A stretch of 64,000 bases of DNA from Xiphophorus maculatus (GCF_002775205.1 NC_036453.1:2879103-2943102); one strand, 5' to 3'; counted from the stretch's first letter, positions 35,401-56,341 are shown. Numbers and translations: made by a program. The notes: a model not told the origin generated them from the sequence alone.

Positions 35401-36007
35401 TTTGTAGATGCACAAATTTTAGCAAAAAATAAGTTACATTGCAAAAAAGGAAAGCTACATAATTTCAAGTCAATACTGAGCAGTAGCTCTCCTCCACCAC
35501 CTTGAAAACAAAAAAATATGAATGTGTCAAGTTTAGTTAATTGAGAAACTTGTGAACAGTACATAGTTCATTTCATTCATGATACTAGGAATACAAGTTA
35601 ATGTTAATCTGAGCTCAATTTATGGGCCAAGTTCACACAATCTTGAGCCCAGCTCTACATGTCAAATTCCAGTATCAGCAAGTTTTTGCCTGGTGTAAAG
35701 AAGGCTACACTCCCAGTTAGCACTTCCAGTCATACCAGCACTGCATCCTGCTTCACAGTTCTGTTCATCAGAACCATCCTTGCAGTCCTCCTCTCCATCA
35801 CACACATGGTTGTAGGAAATACATTCTAAGCCATCCTTGCATAGACTATATCCCATTCTGCAACGATTAAGACAGCTTCCAGCTGGGGAAGAGAAGAAAC
35901 AAAATCATGAACATATAAACACACACCCAAGTTGTGGGGGGAAATGGTTGCTTACCTTGTAAAAACAGTGCCAGCAAGCCCACACAAAGCCATAACTGAC
36001 CACCCAT
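29460..36007 (-). CDS. lrp13: Lrp13-like LDL-receptor family member (putative vitellogenin/lipoprotein receptor)
   Basis: Twenty exons encode about 1,326 residues: 36007-35956, 35882-35736, 35275-35060, 34980-34783, 34607-34392, 34317-34088, 34010-33881, 33734-33550, 33450-33264, 33070-32858, 32785-32602, 32530-32329, 32223-32059, 31897-31697, 31317-30771, 30695-30579, 30482-30378, 30303-30076, 29993-29654, 29577-29460. Order: signal peptide ([14 protein letters not shown]), ten LDLa repeats with CDGxxDCxDxSDE calcium cages, two EGF-like modules including one calcium-binding (DVDECDD), a YWTD propeller ([26 protein letters not shown]), EGF, a second divergent propeller, EGF, one more LDLa, a Thr/Ser/Pro stalk, EGF, a membrane helix ([19 protein letters not shown]) and a short tail. 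Two propellers and split LDLa blocks exclude LDLR, VLDLR and LRP8 and fit the fish ovary receptor Lrp13; that identity is from memory of the architecture. A TATA box lies about 55 bases upstream of the ATG. Confidence 0.8.
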
Positions 36008-36059
36008 TGCCACAGGCAAGTCGAAATGAACCAGAAGCCAGGATGTTCTGGCCAGGCAG

Positions 36060-36067
36060 CTTATAAA
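36060..36067 (-). promoter_or_regulatory. TATA box of the Lrp13-like gene
   Basis: Minus strand GCCTTTATAAGCTGCC lies 53-60 bases upstream of the ATG, leaving a short 5' leader. This suggests a tissue-restricted rather than CpG-type promoter. Confidence 0.5.
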
Positions 36068-36149
36068 GGCACCAGATACAGCCAATTGAGCCTGATTGCA
36101 CACAGGGGCAGAGCTGCTGGAGATGTTAGGAGCAGCTGTACGGAGTGCC

Positions 36150-37106
<957 letters not shown>

Positions 37107-37249
37107 GTACATCCATTAATATTGATGTAGATTAATGGTATTTAGTCAAATTACTGTGACCACTGTTATTTTCGCCTCACTTCTGAATTTCGGCACAAAA
37201 AGACTCCAAATCACAGAACGAACACATTTCTGTGTCCAATCAGGAGGAA

Positions 37250-37654
37250 TTAAGAGTTCTTGCGTCACTGTGACGTTTGTAGCCTGTTCCGGTGTAGCTA
37301 ACTCAGCTAACTCGGCAACTGTAGCGCTGGTAGCAACTTGAGAGGATCCTCTGTATGATTTGGCTGCTGAATTGTTCTCAGAAAACACTTTTATGAGTGT
37401 TTCTACAGGTCTCCGGACGGTAGCCGCTGCTGAAGCGGAGCCTTGGACTGCAAAGCTGGGGTAACTATTGAAAGGCTTTTCGTTGCCTTTTCGGCTTGGG
37501 AGTGTGATGTTTGGAAGCTGCGGTTGATGTTGCTCCGTTAGCCAGCGGGAGCCTCAACTCTGTTTGGAAGAGTTCGTCCAAGATGCTAACACACCTAGAT
37601 GCGGATTTTTCAGGAAAAAGATGGGAGGCTGCGTTGAAATGAAGAAACGTTGCA
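37250..37654 (+). promoter_or_regulatory. smad2: Probable smad2 promoter and noncoding exon 1
   Basis: A locally G+C/CpG-richer stretch without a TATA box, ending in a plausible donor (GTTGCAT, then GTACGTCC) near 37654. It would splice to the acceptor CCCTGCAAG near 39520, leaving a leader before the ATG at 39711. Transcription start not determined. Confidence 0.35.
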
Positions 37655-39192
37655 TGTACGTCCCCAAACAGTTAATTAAAAAAATATTACTCATAAAACA
37701 CTCGGCCTGAATCAGATGGGTTTTGTGTGAAACTCGCTAGGTGCCGAAGTAGCCCCACTGGACTGTTGCGCACAAGAGGGTTTTCCGCGAATCACAACAA
37801 AAGGATTTTTGATAACAAGCTGACTGCTAGCTCCGTGAAGCTAACGTCAGCTCCTTTAGCTCGCGTTTGCATGAGTAATTAACCGAACTTGCATCTCTAA
37901 CATGTACCTGCTTTTCTTTACCGCCTGTTATTTTAACAAATGTTCTTTGGAAATGTGGGAAGCTAACGCTAGTCATTGTGGTGTTGTGGTTTGAGCCCCG
38001 CAGGCCCCCCTCCAGGCAGCTAGCAGTTGGCCCTCTCAGGGCAACCAGGTTCTTGTAGCTCGGCTGGCCTTGTCGCAATATATACTAGCCGATTTTAGTC
38101 ATTTAGCAGCATTCTTTCAGTTGCTTATCGGGCTCGTACATTTGTTTTGTTTGGAAACGGAAGTCCTGCAGTTATGTTAGCTTACGAGCCAGTTAGCTCG
38201 GACGCCTGTGACGGGCTAATATTAGATGGACAGTTCTCCTGGTCACTAAATCTCTCGTTTAGCATCAGATTGTGGTGATTCTGGTTTAGTTTTTGGGAGG
38301 TTTTTGTTACTCTTGGGAAAGTTTAGAGACCACAGTGGACATCAGTATGGAGCACTCCGTTTTGTACAATAGGTTTAATTCAGAGCTTACCAGCGAAATT
38401 AGCCAGTTGTGTCATAGTTTACAATTTGAGATGAGCCTCTAATTTCTTTTGATCGTTGAGATCTGATTTAATGACTTTGGTTTATTTTTACTTAATATGG
38501 CTCTGCTGGCAGTTTATCGTTAAAGCTGTATAATTATTTCCAGACTAACATATCTAAATATAGTGATACTCCGATTTTCATCCAAATCCCCCGATTTTAC
38601 TTGGATCGGAGCTGACTCGGGTCAGCTGCGGAAAAGATTTGAGTTGGATTTTCTGTTTGTGAAGTACATCAGTGCAGCTCGACAAACGGCGTCTTGTTTA
38701 AACAGCATGTTTAGGGTTTGTTAAAGATGAGATGAAGGTTGGGAACATATGCTTTGTAGCTATAAAAAAACAACAACATCTAACTGCCTTATTTTACTGC
38801 CTTAAAGAAACATGCAGGACACATCTATTGCATTTCCTTAATTTTAAAGTTTGGTTTTGACACAGTTCAATATAAGGGCAGCAGCTAACGATTACTTTAG
38901 GAATCCTTTGTGCTGCACAAAGGATTACTTTGTGCAGAATTTTTGTGATTCTGATTAATAATTGATTATTCTGATGATTAATCAATTTTATAGTATTTTT
39001 AAAACCGGTTGTTCATTTAACCACTTAACCCTCTTTTTTTTAATGCAACATTAGAAATACATTAAAAGGTGCAAGTAAACAAATAATAAAATTTCCTTTT
39101 CTTTCTTTTTTTTAATAATAAAATAAACATTTTATTGCTTAAAACCGGGTGAAGCTAAAACTATACCACTTGAGGAAATGCATAGAAAACAA

Positions 39193-39194
<2 letters not shown>

Positions 39195-39262
<68 letters not shown>
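39195..39262. repeat. (TA)n microsatellite
   Basis: About 33 TA units in the presumed first intron of smad2. Confidence 0.95.
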
Positions 39263-39265
<3 letters not shown>

Positions 39266-39710
39266 ACTGGTTTGGCTTAATTACTGCTGGGAATAAATTG
39301 GGGTTTTTTGAGTCTATACTCTAGTTAGCAATTAATTGATTGCTAAATTAGTTGGCAATTGTTTCAGTAATCGATTAATCACAATTAATTGATTCAGCCT
39401 CACTCGGTACTGTTGCATTTCCCCTTAAATTTTTGTCTGATCATATTCACAGGTTTGAAAACAATGTTTTTCTTTCTGATTTTGTGACTTATAATAGTTT
39501 TTATTTTTTTCCCTGCAAGGTGTTCAAATCTTTTGAGTGACTTCTAGTGTTGGCTTCCACCCTGTGACTCACTCATTACCAGAGGGGCCCCTCAGAGCAA
39601 GGCCCCGAAAAAGCTGTAGCTCCAAGTTCGCCCTCCCCTCTGTGCGCCTCCACCTCGTCGGTAAGAGAGAGCTCGCACCAAAACCTCCTCGAGGCTCTCG
39701 GCGGGTCGAG

Positions 39711-47059
<7,349 letters not shown>

Positions 47060-49330
47060 ACCACAAAGGAAACGCCCCAAATAACCCTGATACAAAGATG
47101 GCTACACTCCAAACTGGGGGGGGGGGAATCATAACAGAATTTGTTTTTGTAACATTCTCCGTTGTATTTGTGGTTCGGTTCCACATCCCCGTTTTAACTT
47201 CACACACACACAGACAGAAGAACAACTACACATAGTTCAACTCGCATAAACACACATGCAGACTTTTTGTTTTTTATGGAAAACTTAAAAAAAAATAAAA
47301 TAAAAAAAAAGAGATTGGCACTTTGTTACCCATCTATGTCATGCACCTTGTTAAATTGCTTTGCCCCAAATCCTTAATATTAGATCTATTTGTGGTACAA
47401 ATAAAAAAAAATGTATATTGGTTGTTGTCTGGGAAGTAGAGGAAATACCAAAAATATCTGTGAATAGGTTCTCAGTGTCGAAGATTGCCTGAATGCTGAA
47501 GTGATATATATATCTATATATATATTTTTTCGTTGTTCCATCCCACCACATCCATTGTTCTGAACCTAAGTTTACTTTTCTCTGGGAGACTTCTCTGTTG
47601 TCAACGGGAGGCGGCTTATTGAAGAAACGATGGCCTTGGTGGCCGTTTTTCTCCTGAAGGAAATACCACAACGTGTTTATGAAATTTGATTCAATTGCCT
47701 CTGCCACAATGGCGCCCAATTTATTTCCTTTTCTTTTTTTAAACTAACAGTGTGTCGTACTAAGACAATACCTACAAGATAGACATATAGGAATGTTAGT
47801 AAAATGAATATTTCCATAGCTCTAAAAAGACTGCACAGACTGGCTGTAGTTTTATTGTAGTTGGTATTGTTTTTTTGTTTTTTTTTAATTATTTTAATTT
47901 TTTTTGGTCTACATTTGGCACTCTTCGTTCTTTTTAGCTGATTTGCATCCGATCCGGCTGGTTTTCTAGCTTCCAGCCAGGTTTTGCAGGGCATGCTGGG
48001 CAGGAACCAGAAAATATATCAGAAGTTATCAAAAACAAAATTTCTTTTTGGACATTTTTGTGTTTTTTTTTTTTTTTTGGTTGGTGTTTTTTTTCTATTC
48101 AACACTGGGACTGCTTGAGCTCTGGAAGGCGAAACGGTTGAACGCCTCATCAGGAGAACTTTGAAGGCATCAGTAAATTCATTCTGTCCATAGCCAATAT
48201 CCCTGTTGTTTTGCTACTTTTTTTTTCTCTTTTTTGTATTTGTGTGTGTGTGTATGTACACACACGCAAAAATAAAAATAAATTTTTCCGTCATTCATTT
48301 TTTATTTTCAACACCTCAGTAATTTCTAAAACGAGAGAGAGCGTAGATCATTCCTACATTTTATCCCAAAATTCTAAGCGGCATATCTTTTGTCTCAGTG
48401 GGGGGGGAAAGAGGAAGTAATCACTGCCCTTACATCATATGTAGCTTATATCTAGCCTTTTTTTTGTTTTCCAAAGAAATCTTTATAGCTCAAAAACCCA
48501 GATTTGACTGAAAGTTTGAATCCAGTTCCTTGTAGTTACAGTTTTTTAGATGTTTAAAATTTTTTGTTTTACCCTTTTTTTTTGTGAGTTTGTGTAATTA
48601 TTGTCCAAACACATTTGACCTTTCTAGCTTTTTTTTTGTGCTTTATCGAGCAAGTTGACTACACTCAATTGGCTTTTAAAATGTTACAGCTAAACTGGAT
48701 GGGAGTGAATGTGCCTGCACACTGGGACGTTGTGTGTTGATGTGCGTCTTGTGTTCGTTCAGTCTTTAAAGGACATCTTGTACAACGAGACTTACTACCT
48801 TAAACTTATTACTTGGTTGTTGCAAGTTTAAATATGTCCCCAGTCCCACCCGTTGATGTACATGTGTTTACCATACGACACTAGAGATTGTACTTGAAGT
48901 GCAACTAGTGAATTCTGATTATTTTTTTCGTCTTTTTTTTTTTTTCGGGGGCGGGGAGGAACTGAACCATGTGTTTGGGTCCAGTGTTACATTGTTCTGA
49001 TCTTTGGCCTACAACATGTGAATGTGAAAAAAAGAGAAAAAAACCCCCAAACAAACAAGAAAAATACAATATAAAAACTGACGTGGGACCAGATGTGCGT
49101 AAGCATAAAAGTAGTACATTATGTGTGTATTTAACAGTAATCTTTTTTTGCAAACCAGTCAGTACTGTAGACGTCACAGTTGTTTTACCAAAAGAGGGCG
49201 GTATTGATAGAGCAGGTTTTTTTTTTTTCTTCTGTTTTTTCTTTTTGTTTCTTGACCATGAGCTTCTCAGGCGTGTGGCATATTATGCAGACTTCATAAA
49301 ACACTAATAAAGATTTTTATTCTCATGAAC
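47060..49330 (+). other. smad2: smad2 3' UTR
   Basis: Long U-rich region after the smad2 stop with no other gene, ending at ACTAATAAAGATTTTT (AATAAA at 49306-49311). A 3' UTR of about 2.2 kb is inferred. Confidence 0.6.
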
Positions 49331-49373
49331 CTGTCTGTTTTTGTTGAATAATTTTTTAAAAAGTTTAAATATG

Positions 49374-49868
49374 CAAAGGGACAGTTTTGCATGTATTCTA
49401 GGGCACATAGTCCCATTTTATAGCACAATCGAGTATGTTACCATCAGCTGTTATAAAGATGCAATTCATGTCAAAGAAATTCGACTTTGTAATTTAGCTC
49501 CTTGAAATTGGGCCTCTGTCTCTTTAAGAAACTCCTGCTCCTTCTGAAACTCTGCTTTGTGCTTGCTAATTGTTGCTGGCTAGTCTGAAGGTGCTCAGTG
49601 GGGGCGTGGCAGGGGAAGGGCTGCTATGTGAGGCGGAAGCTCAGAAGCTTGGAAACAGCACCGTAGAGGAGGAGCTGCGTCTTAAAGGCGGAGCTTTGTC
49701 CAACCAGGTGTTTTCCACAGCTGAATGGTTGCCATGGAGATTAAAGGATTTCTCAAAAATGCTTGAAAGGATCAAAGCAACACTTCAGGTATGTTTTTGA
49801 TGAGGGAGTAACATAACATAATGTAGTTTTTTTTTTTAAGTAGATTTTACATACTACTGCACCTTTAA
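49374..49868. mobile_element. Family 2 MITE copy
   Basis: Between smad2 and ier3ip1. The left end GGGACAGTTTTGCATGTATT and the right end TTTTACATACTACTGCACC plus TTAA (49865-49868) match the 7442 element, as do internal TTTTATAGCACA and GAATGGTTGCCATGG blocks. Confidence 0.7.
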
Positions 49869-50097
49869 TGATGCTCTACGTCACACAAAATAAGATAAGT
49901 AATTTTACGAAGTATTGTAATTAAAAGGAGCCTCTATTTTAACAATATAAACGAAGCTTGATTCTGTGTATTATAACAATAAAAAAAAGAGTGCGGACTT
50001 CGACCAATCTGACACATTTTCCCATCCTCGGCCACCGTACTCCGCGTCATAGGTAAATAGATTCAGCTAGCCTGCAGTTAGCTGCTGTAGACTTGTC

Positions 50098-51669
50098 ATG
50101 GCATTTACGCTGTACTCTCTAATTCAGGCAGCTCTCCTGTGTATAAACGCCGTCGCTGTGTTACACGAAGAAAGGTTCCTCAGTAAAAGTAAGCTAGGTT
50201 GTAAATTCCTCGAGTCATTGGACAGGACTACTGAATGTAGCCGACTTGTTAGCTTATGCTAACTTTCTAAATTACAGGCTAGTGAGTGTATCAGAATGTC
50301 AAGGAATTATTTATATATTTGTGTTGTTTTGGTGTTTGTTTGTTTGTTTTCGCTCCCGGTTAGTCGGCTGGGGAGTGGACCAAAGCGTTGGAGGGTTTGG
50401 TGATGAACCAGGCATCAAAGTCCAGCTGATGAACCTCATCCGCTCTGTGAGGACAGTGATGAGAGGTGCTTGTTACTTTTTACTCTGCACATTCTCACAC
50501 TTCAGACAGAAGATAGCTAAAAAAAAAAATTACATAACTTTTTATCAGTTTTTCTATGTTGTTACCTTGGGTCTTTGTCATATATAAAGAAGTATTCATT
50601 AGAAAATATGAAATTGTCAGCCACATTAAATCTAACCACAAACCTAGAAGAATGTATGCGACGGCGTGTTGGGGTCAGTGTAGATAGGAATACATTACAT
50701 TTCCGCAAAAAAATCTCTTACTTTTTTTTTTTTATTGATCTGAGAAAATGTCTAGAAAAAATACCATACACAATAGCATAACCTGAATGTGCAAAGTGGA
50801 AAATCTGATAGAAAACACTCAGAAATGTCAAAGATTCTCCACTTTTTCTGAGTAACATCAGACCAGTAAATATATATTTTTAACATAGAAATGTAGGCTT
50901 CCTGAAAAGTGTGTTTAATTCATGCATAAAGTTATCTTTATCAGACAACCAAGAATGCATATTCTATTTAATTGAATATGACATTACATGGAAAAATACT
51001 TATTTTTTTAAATGTAAAAACTGTTGGGTGGGATATTTTTGAATCCCTCACTTTATATGTGAAAGATTGAGTAACATGTTGACTTTCATGTATTTTAAGG
51101 TTTTGTGTAGCATCTAATGTAAAATACTAAACTGATAAGTTCCATTAAAAGCACCATTTATAGCCTCATAGCTACAAAATGTAGGCATGCATTATGAGAT
51201 GTAAGCATTTCTTTTTATTTTTGCTAAAAAAAAATGAAATGGTAAGATTTTTACTTCTAACCACTAAAATCAGGAAATAAATCCTTGTTTAACTTATGGA
51301 GCTTTGTAAGCTATACTGTCAAACACAGCAATAGGGAAATGAAAAAAGATCAATTCAATTCAAATTACCGTGGTGATGTCATCAAAAATCCCTGTCAAAT
51401 GGGAATAAATGACTAAAAATGCTATTGGGACACAGTTTGCACTGTCTCCTTTAGAAGGCAAATAAGACTTGAAAAGAAAAATATAAAGTTAATTTAAAAT
51501 ATTATGCCATTTACATCAACACAGCCAAAGTTTAGCAAAAAGTGAATGAACATAATGTCAATGTGTTAAATGTGTCTTTAAATAACCTGATCTTGATGTG
51601 TGTCGTCCTGCAGTGCCGCTTATAGGCGTGAATTCGGTCTGCATTGTGCTGCTGCTTCTGTTCGGATGA
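50098..51669 (+). CDS. ier3ip1: IER3IP1, small ER membrane protein
   Basis: Three exons (50098-50188, 50364-50465, 51614-51669) encode 82 residues, exactly the human length. An N-terminal hydrophobic helix (MAFTLYSLIQAALLCINAVA), the conserved core IGWGVDQSVGGFGDEPGIK and LMNLIRSVRTVMRVPLI, and a C-terminal hydrophobic helix ending LLLLFG are all present. IER3IP1 acts in ER homeostasis and ER-to-Golgi transport; human loss causes microcephaly, epilepsy and neonatal diabetes. Phases are 1 and 1, with canonical splice sites. It follows smad2 on the same strand, as expected from linkage of the two genes in human. Poly(A) signals AATAAA lie near 51802 and 51955. Confidence 0.97.
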
Positions 51670-51969
51670 AGAACAGTTAACCCAGTCTGGATAAATCAGC
51701 CGGCTGCCACAGGTCCGTCTGCCCTGGAACCACTCAGAAGAACCGGCTTCATAACATCCCCATGGCGACGGCCTGAATATGAATGTTTCTTTCAACAACA
51801 AATAAAGTCATAACTCTGATGGCCTTTCCCCCAAAGAGATGATCAGCTAAATCCAAGTTTCACAATTCACCGTCAGAGATTTCGACTCTTAAAAGTGCTC
51901 GCAAGAAATTGGCATCAGTTGTTGAAAATGTTGTTTTTGTCCGAATGCTCAAGAATAAAGAGATTTTCA

Positions 51970-52780
51970 GATCACTCTGTGTTACAAAGTGTCACTGGAA
52001 AAATTCCTGGAGGAATTTATGTACTATAAAAGTTAAAGGATTCTTCTGGTTTTATTTTGTCATTTTTAAAGAATGCTAACTCAGTTAGTGCTGTGGAACT
52101 TCCTTTTGCTATAATAACGTAACCCATAAAATCCTTTATATAAGTTTTTAAATATTTTTGTGCCTGTTAGTTTGATTTCCAATTTATTCCCATACTGAAG
52201 TTTTGAAGTTGTTAATGAACTTTGTTGGGGGCTTTTAACGGCTTGGCAGCCATTTCAACATATAGGACTAAGTTACGTTTCTTATTTTGAAGGGTGTCTG
52301 TGAGTTTTAATCTGAAAGGCCAACAGAATCACGTTTTCCATGTGTCGTTTTGAGCGTTCATTTAGATGCCATATTTTAAAAGGTCAACATTGCCCAGCAA
52401 TAATATGGGACCTACTCTTATTTTGAAGACCATCTGCAAACTCTATTTTGAATGATAAAAATGACTAACCCTATGGGTCCCTGCAGTAGGCCAATTGTGA
52501 ATTTGGGACCTATTCTACTCATAAAGACCGAGTTTATTATTTTGAGAAGTATGTTTGTTGAAAATTAAAATGAACCCTCTAATCGTTGCAGTCCTGAGCA
52601 ATAAAGGGTCAAACCTACTCTTTCAATAATAGGTTTTAACAATTTAAAACCTTCTCTTGAAATTATCCAACATATAAAGGAATACGTCTCGTATTTTGAA
52701 GAATATCTTTTGGTTCAGATTAAAGGAGTGCTTTAATTCATTATTTTCCAATCGTTTTTGAACCAATCGAGCATGTTTGT
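51970..52780. other. Intergenic, no gene seen
   Basis: A+T-rich spacer between ier3ip1 and the MaoC-like gene. No repeat boundary or coding signal seen. Confidence 0.4.
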
Positions 52781-52858
52781 CTCATGACGCTTGCCGTAGA
52801 ACTCAACAGTATCCTGCGCCGTCTGACCTCCGACTTGACAACACACAGTCTGAGCAGC

Positions 52859-55800
52859 ATGGGAAATGCGCGTAGCTGTGTTGTTGCCTCGCTCTCTGTG
52901 TGTTCCGTGTGTTTAGGCTGCATGTACATTTATCGCTCTCATAAGTTGCTGCGTCAAAATGCGCTGAATAGCGACAAACTTCCGAGTTTTGCGTATCTTT
53001 ACGTCAAATATCTGAGCAGAGCTGTGACGCGGAGAGCAGGTCAACTGTACGCGGCGCGCGCCGTAGGAGCGCGTGCTGTTGTTTACACGGTGCTCAACTG
53101 CAGGTGAGTAAGTAAGGTAATAAAAACACTTTGTACATAAGCCGGACTGCTGGACGTTCTCGTTTTGAGTTAGTGTATGTGTGCTGCTCTTTGAGGCTGG
53201 ACAAAACTTTGCTGAGGAGATTCTGCGGAGCAGCGGGGTATGGATGGGATTATCCGGACACCGAGTTCAGAGACCTCCCGCTGTGCTTCCCGGAGGTTCT
53301 CTGCTCCAGGCTAATGCTCATGTTGTTAACAGACCACAACTTTAGACTCAGCCCAGCAGGTACCACAACAAAAACACCACGAACAAATGGAGTTCCTTAC
53401 AAAAGCATTGATAACTTTCGGCGTGGTTTAACTTTTCAAGTTAAGCTACATTACAATTAAACATCTGGTTTGTGTTGAGATTTTACATGAGAAAGAGAGA
53501 ACGATACCTGGCTTTCTAATATTTGCTCTATATAATAATTACAAAGAATAAATATACTTTATGTAAATATTTACCCTATCTATATAAAGTAAATATTTCA
53601 AGCCTTCTTGTAAGTTTGATGACTTATAATATTAACCAAAAATTTAGTGTCTCCGAAAATTTGATTGTGAAAAAATTAAATATCGGAAACTCATAGAGTT
53701 TCATAGACCCTCATTTACGACGACGCATTAGGGCCTTGTATAAAAAAGGAGGAGTACATTTCCGCCAAAAAACCCATTTTCTAGAAAACCCAAAGGGCAT
53801 TTCTGAGCCCCAAAAACGGAAAATTTACTAGAAACAAACTCAGACATTTTGAGATTAATCTCAGAAATTTTGTAGAAGAAAAACATGGACATTTCTGAGT
53901 TTGAAAAGTTAAAAAAATTGCTAGAAAAACACTCAGAAAATTTGAGATTAGTCTCAGAAATGTACTAGAAAAATATGGACATTTATCAAAGTTGAAAACA
54001 TTCGACTTTTGAAAGTTGGAAATGTACTCTCTATTTTTTCTTTTCTATCTACAATGGCCCTAATATCCCTTTGTACTAATAAGCTAATTAACTCTAAACG
54101 TCCAGACGTCAGTCACTGACATCCTCCATTATGAGGGAAAGCCACAAAATGTCATTGCTGGAGAAGCGATGGCTTTTACTAAAGCTCATACTACCACTTT
54201 ATTATTTCAGATATTTAAGTAATTAAAAAAAACTAATCAATAGTCATTGATATCAACCGATATGAAACCCTTTTATGATACATTTTCAGCCATACTGGTC
54301 AGCCCTTTTTTAAATTAAAATTATATCTTTAGCTTACAATTTAATTAAAATTCTCCATTACTTTGTGTTGGATAATTATGTTACAATCCAACAAAATCCA
54401 CTGAATTGTGTGGTTGCATCATAGTAAAGGGGGAGTGAATACTTCTGTAAGGTACTGTAAATGCTGAGGTTTTCATCAGACCCACGTCAGCAATAAAAAA
54501 AAAAAAAAAGAACACTCCTGCAGAATATTGTTCACCTCCCTGCTGCCGGTATTTCACGGAAACTGACTTTTTGTTGTCAGGTCTGGTCCGTGTGCGACAG
54601 AGCCTGAAAACCCTTCAGCCAATCGATGAGCTGAAGAAGGGTCCGTTCACGCTGCAGGTCGCGGTGGAGGGATACCAGCAGACGGATGCAGGCGTGGAGG
54701 TGGACGTCTGTTTGTCCGCTGCGTCTCGTTCCGGATGTCCGGTGTGGGAGAGCGTCCTAACGCTGCTGTCACAGGATCGGCGCCACGAGCCCAGCAGAGA
54801 CCTGCTGAGGAACGAAGGCTAGTGTGAAAACTGCTGCGGTGATTTCCGCTCAGAAACGTTCATGCCTTACATTTAGAAGCAAACAAACGACGCTTAGCCT
54901 GGTGGGAAGCATCGTTATCCCACCAGGCTAACAACGCCACCACAGCCTGGTGGCCCTCCAGGCTTATAGTACACTGGGGGAAACTCTGCATTTACTCCGT
55001 TACATTTACTTGTGTAACTCTTTAGAAAAAAATTACTTTAGGAGTATTTTTCCTGTGCTGAAATTTTTGCTCTGTGAGGCAGAAGCTTGGAAACTGCAGC
55101 TCTGAGTACGAGCTAGGTCCACGCAGGCATTCTGCACAGCTGAATGGTTGTCTTGGAGATTAAAGTATTTCTCAAACATGTAGGAAAGAATCGAGGCAGC
55201 AAGTATGTTTTTGATGAGCGAATAACATTATAACATGACATAAAGCTCAAACAAGTCGATTTTACATAATGATACCTCTTTAAAATACCAACATTTTCAC
55301 ATAACTTTACAATTTGGTCCTTCTGATATCATTTTTAAATGTTATATTTTGATCAATTGCTCAGTACTTGAGTAACTGTTTTTACTCTTACTTAATTTCT
55401 TGAATGGCTACTTTTTACTTTTACTTGAGTAAACATATGTAGAAGTGCTGCTACTGTTACTTGCATACATTTTTTGTGTACTCTTCCTTTCATACATGTG
55501 AATTTTACTGTTTTAGAGGAGGGGCCAGATGATAAGGACAATATGAAGCAAGTGGAGGTCAGAGTTCCCATGACTACTGGCCCTCAGTGTGTTTGGCAAT
55601 TCACCGACTACTCCCCCCATCGCCTCCTCTCTCTGCCGGCTGTGTTCTGCGGGCTGAAGTCTCGAACAGCGCCGGGTTTCTGGATGCTGACCGTCTGCTT
55701 GGCCGAAATAGAAAAGCGCAAAGGTAGGAAGGCAGCCGATTAGCGACCACAGATTTTTCTGCAGCCAGACGAGTGATACGTCACATCTCTGTTGTGCCTC

Positions 55801-56009
55801 CAGGTGTTGAAATTGTGTCGGCTCCCGTCAGTGTCACGGCCCAGTTTAAGGAGACTCCGCCAGCGGCAGGAACCGTAACTATCAGGTTCTGGGACAAGAG
55901 CAAAAACGCGGGTCGGTCTGCTGATGAAGACCTGAGTTTCCAGGTGCAGCTGCAGGGACAAAGCTCCTCCCACATGGTGGGACTGATTTCTAGAACCTCA
56001 TTAACATAG
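52859..56009 (+). CDS. Membrane-anchored MaoC/hot-dog dehydratase-like protein
   Basis: Five exons (52859-53103, 53196-53359, 54581-54817, 55517-55723, 55804-56009) encode about 352 residues. The N-terminus MGNARSCVVASLSVCSVCLG is hydrophobic and also fits a myristoylation start (Gly2, Ser6, Cys7). An in-frame ATG at 52784 would add 25 residues; the second ATG is preferred because a hydrophobic anchor then starts at once. The rest resembles bacterial MaoC-like acyl dehydratases in two hot-dog halves: a first half around DLPLCFPEVLCSRLML...LVRVRQSLKTLQPI and a second around FTDYSPHRL...FCGLKSRTAPGFWMLTVCLAEIE and APVSVTAQFKETPPAAGTVTI. The catalytic DxNPxH signature reads DYSPHR, with the His displaced, so activity is uncertain. 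Intron 3 appears to use a GC donor (AACGAAG, then GCTAGT). The assignment is from remembered family patterns. Confidence 0.65.
55060..55285. mobile_element. Partial family 2 MITE
   Basis: In the MaoC-like gene's intron 3. It shares the right half of family 2 (GCTGAATGGTTGTCTTGGAG, AACATGACATAAAGCTCAA, TTTTACATAATGATACC) but lacks the left end. Confidence 0.55.
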
Positions 56010-56051
56010 ATGAGTCAGACACTGTGACGTGCTTACGTTTTGATTCGTTAG

Positions 56052-56341
56052 GTTTGCTCAGTTTGAGTGTGATCAACACTTTTGAAGCACAACCATGTTC
56101 TTTGGAAGTTCACATCTCTTTTGACCCACCTTCATTTGCAAAGTTGCTGCTACTTTTTCTCCTAAATCCTTTGGAACCAGCAGAGTTGGACCAACCTTTT
56201 CCATCAGAGGGTTTACAAAGTGAAAATGATATGAATAGTACACATGGGGAAACGGCAGGTTGTGGTTTTATAGACCAACTGCTGTTGTTGTCTGAGCCCA
56301 AATACGACATCAGTGCTACCTTTAATTTCCTGGAAGTCTAA
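56052..56341 (+). other. Orphan open frame behind a splice acceptor
   Basis: TTGATTCGTTAG precedes an open stretch of about 96 codons (starting LLSLSVINTFEAQPC, ending FNFLEV). It could be an alternative last exon of the MaoC-like gene or of another gene, but I recognise no family and no matching donor. Low-confidence call. Confidence 0.2.

Noticed and set aside
35400-35505. Extra exon in the Lrp13-like gene ([12 protein letters not shown])
   Set aside because: It has an acceptor-like edge but no LDLa or EGF pattern, and including it breaks the phase-1 exon series.
39537-39710. In-frame upstream extension of smad2
   Set aside because: The frame happens to be open, but SMAD2 proteins start at [10 protein letters not shown] and the extension has no family match.
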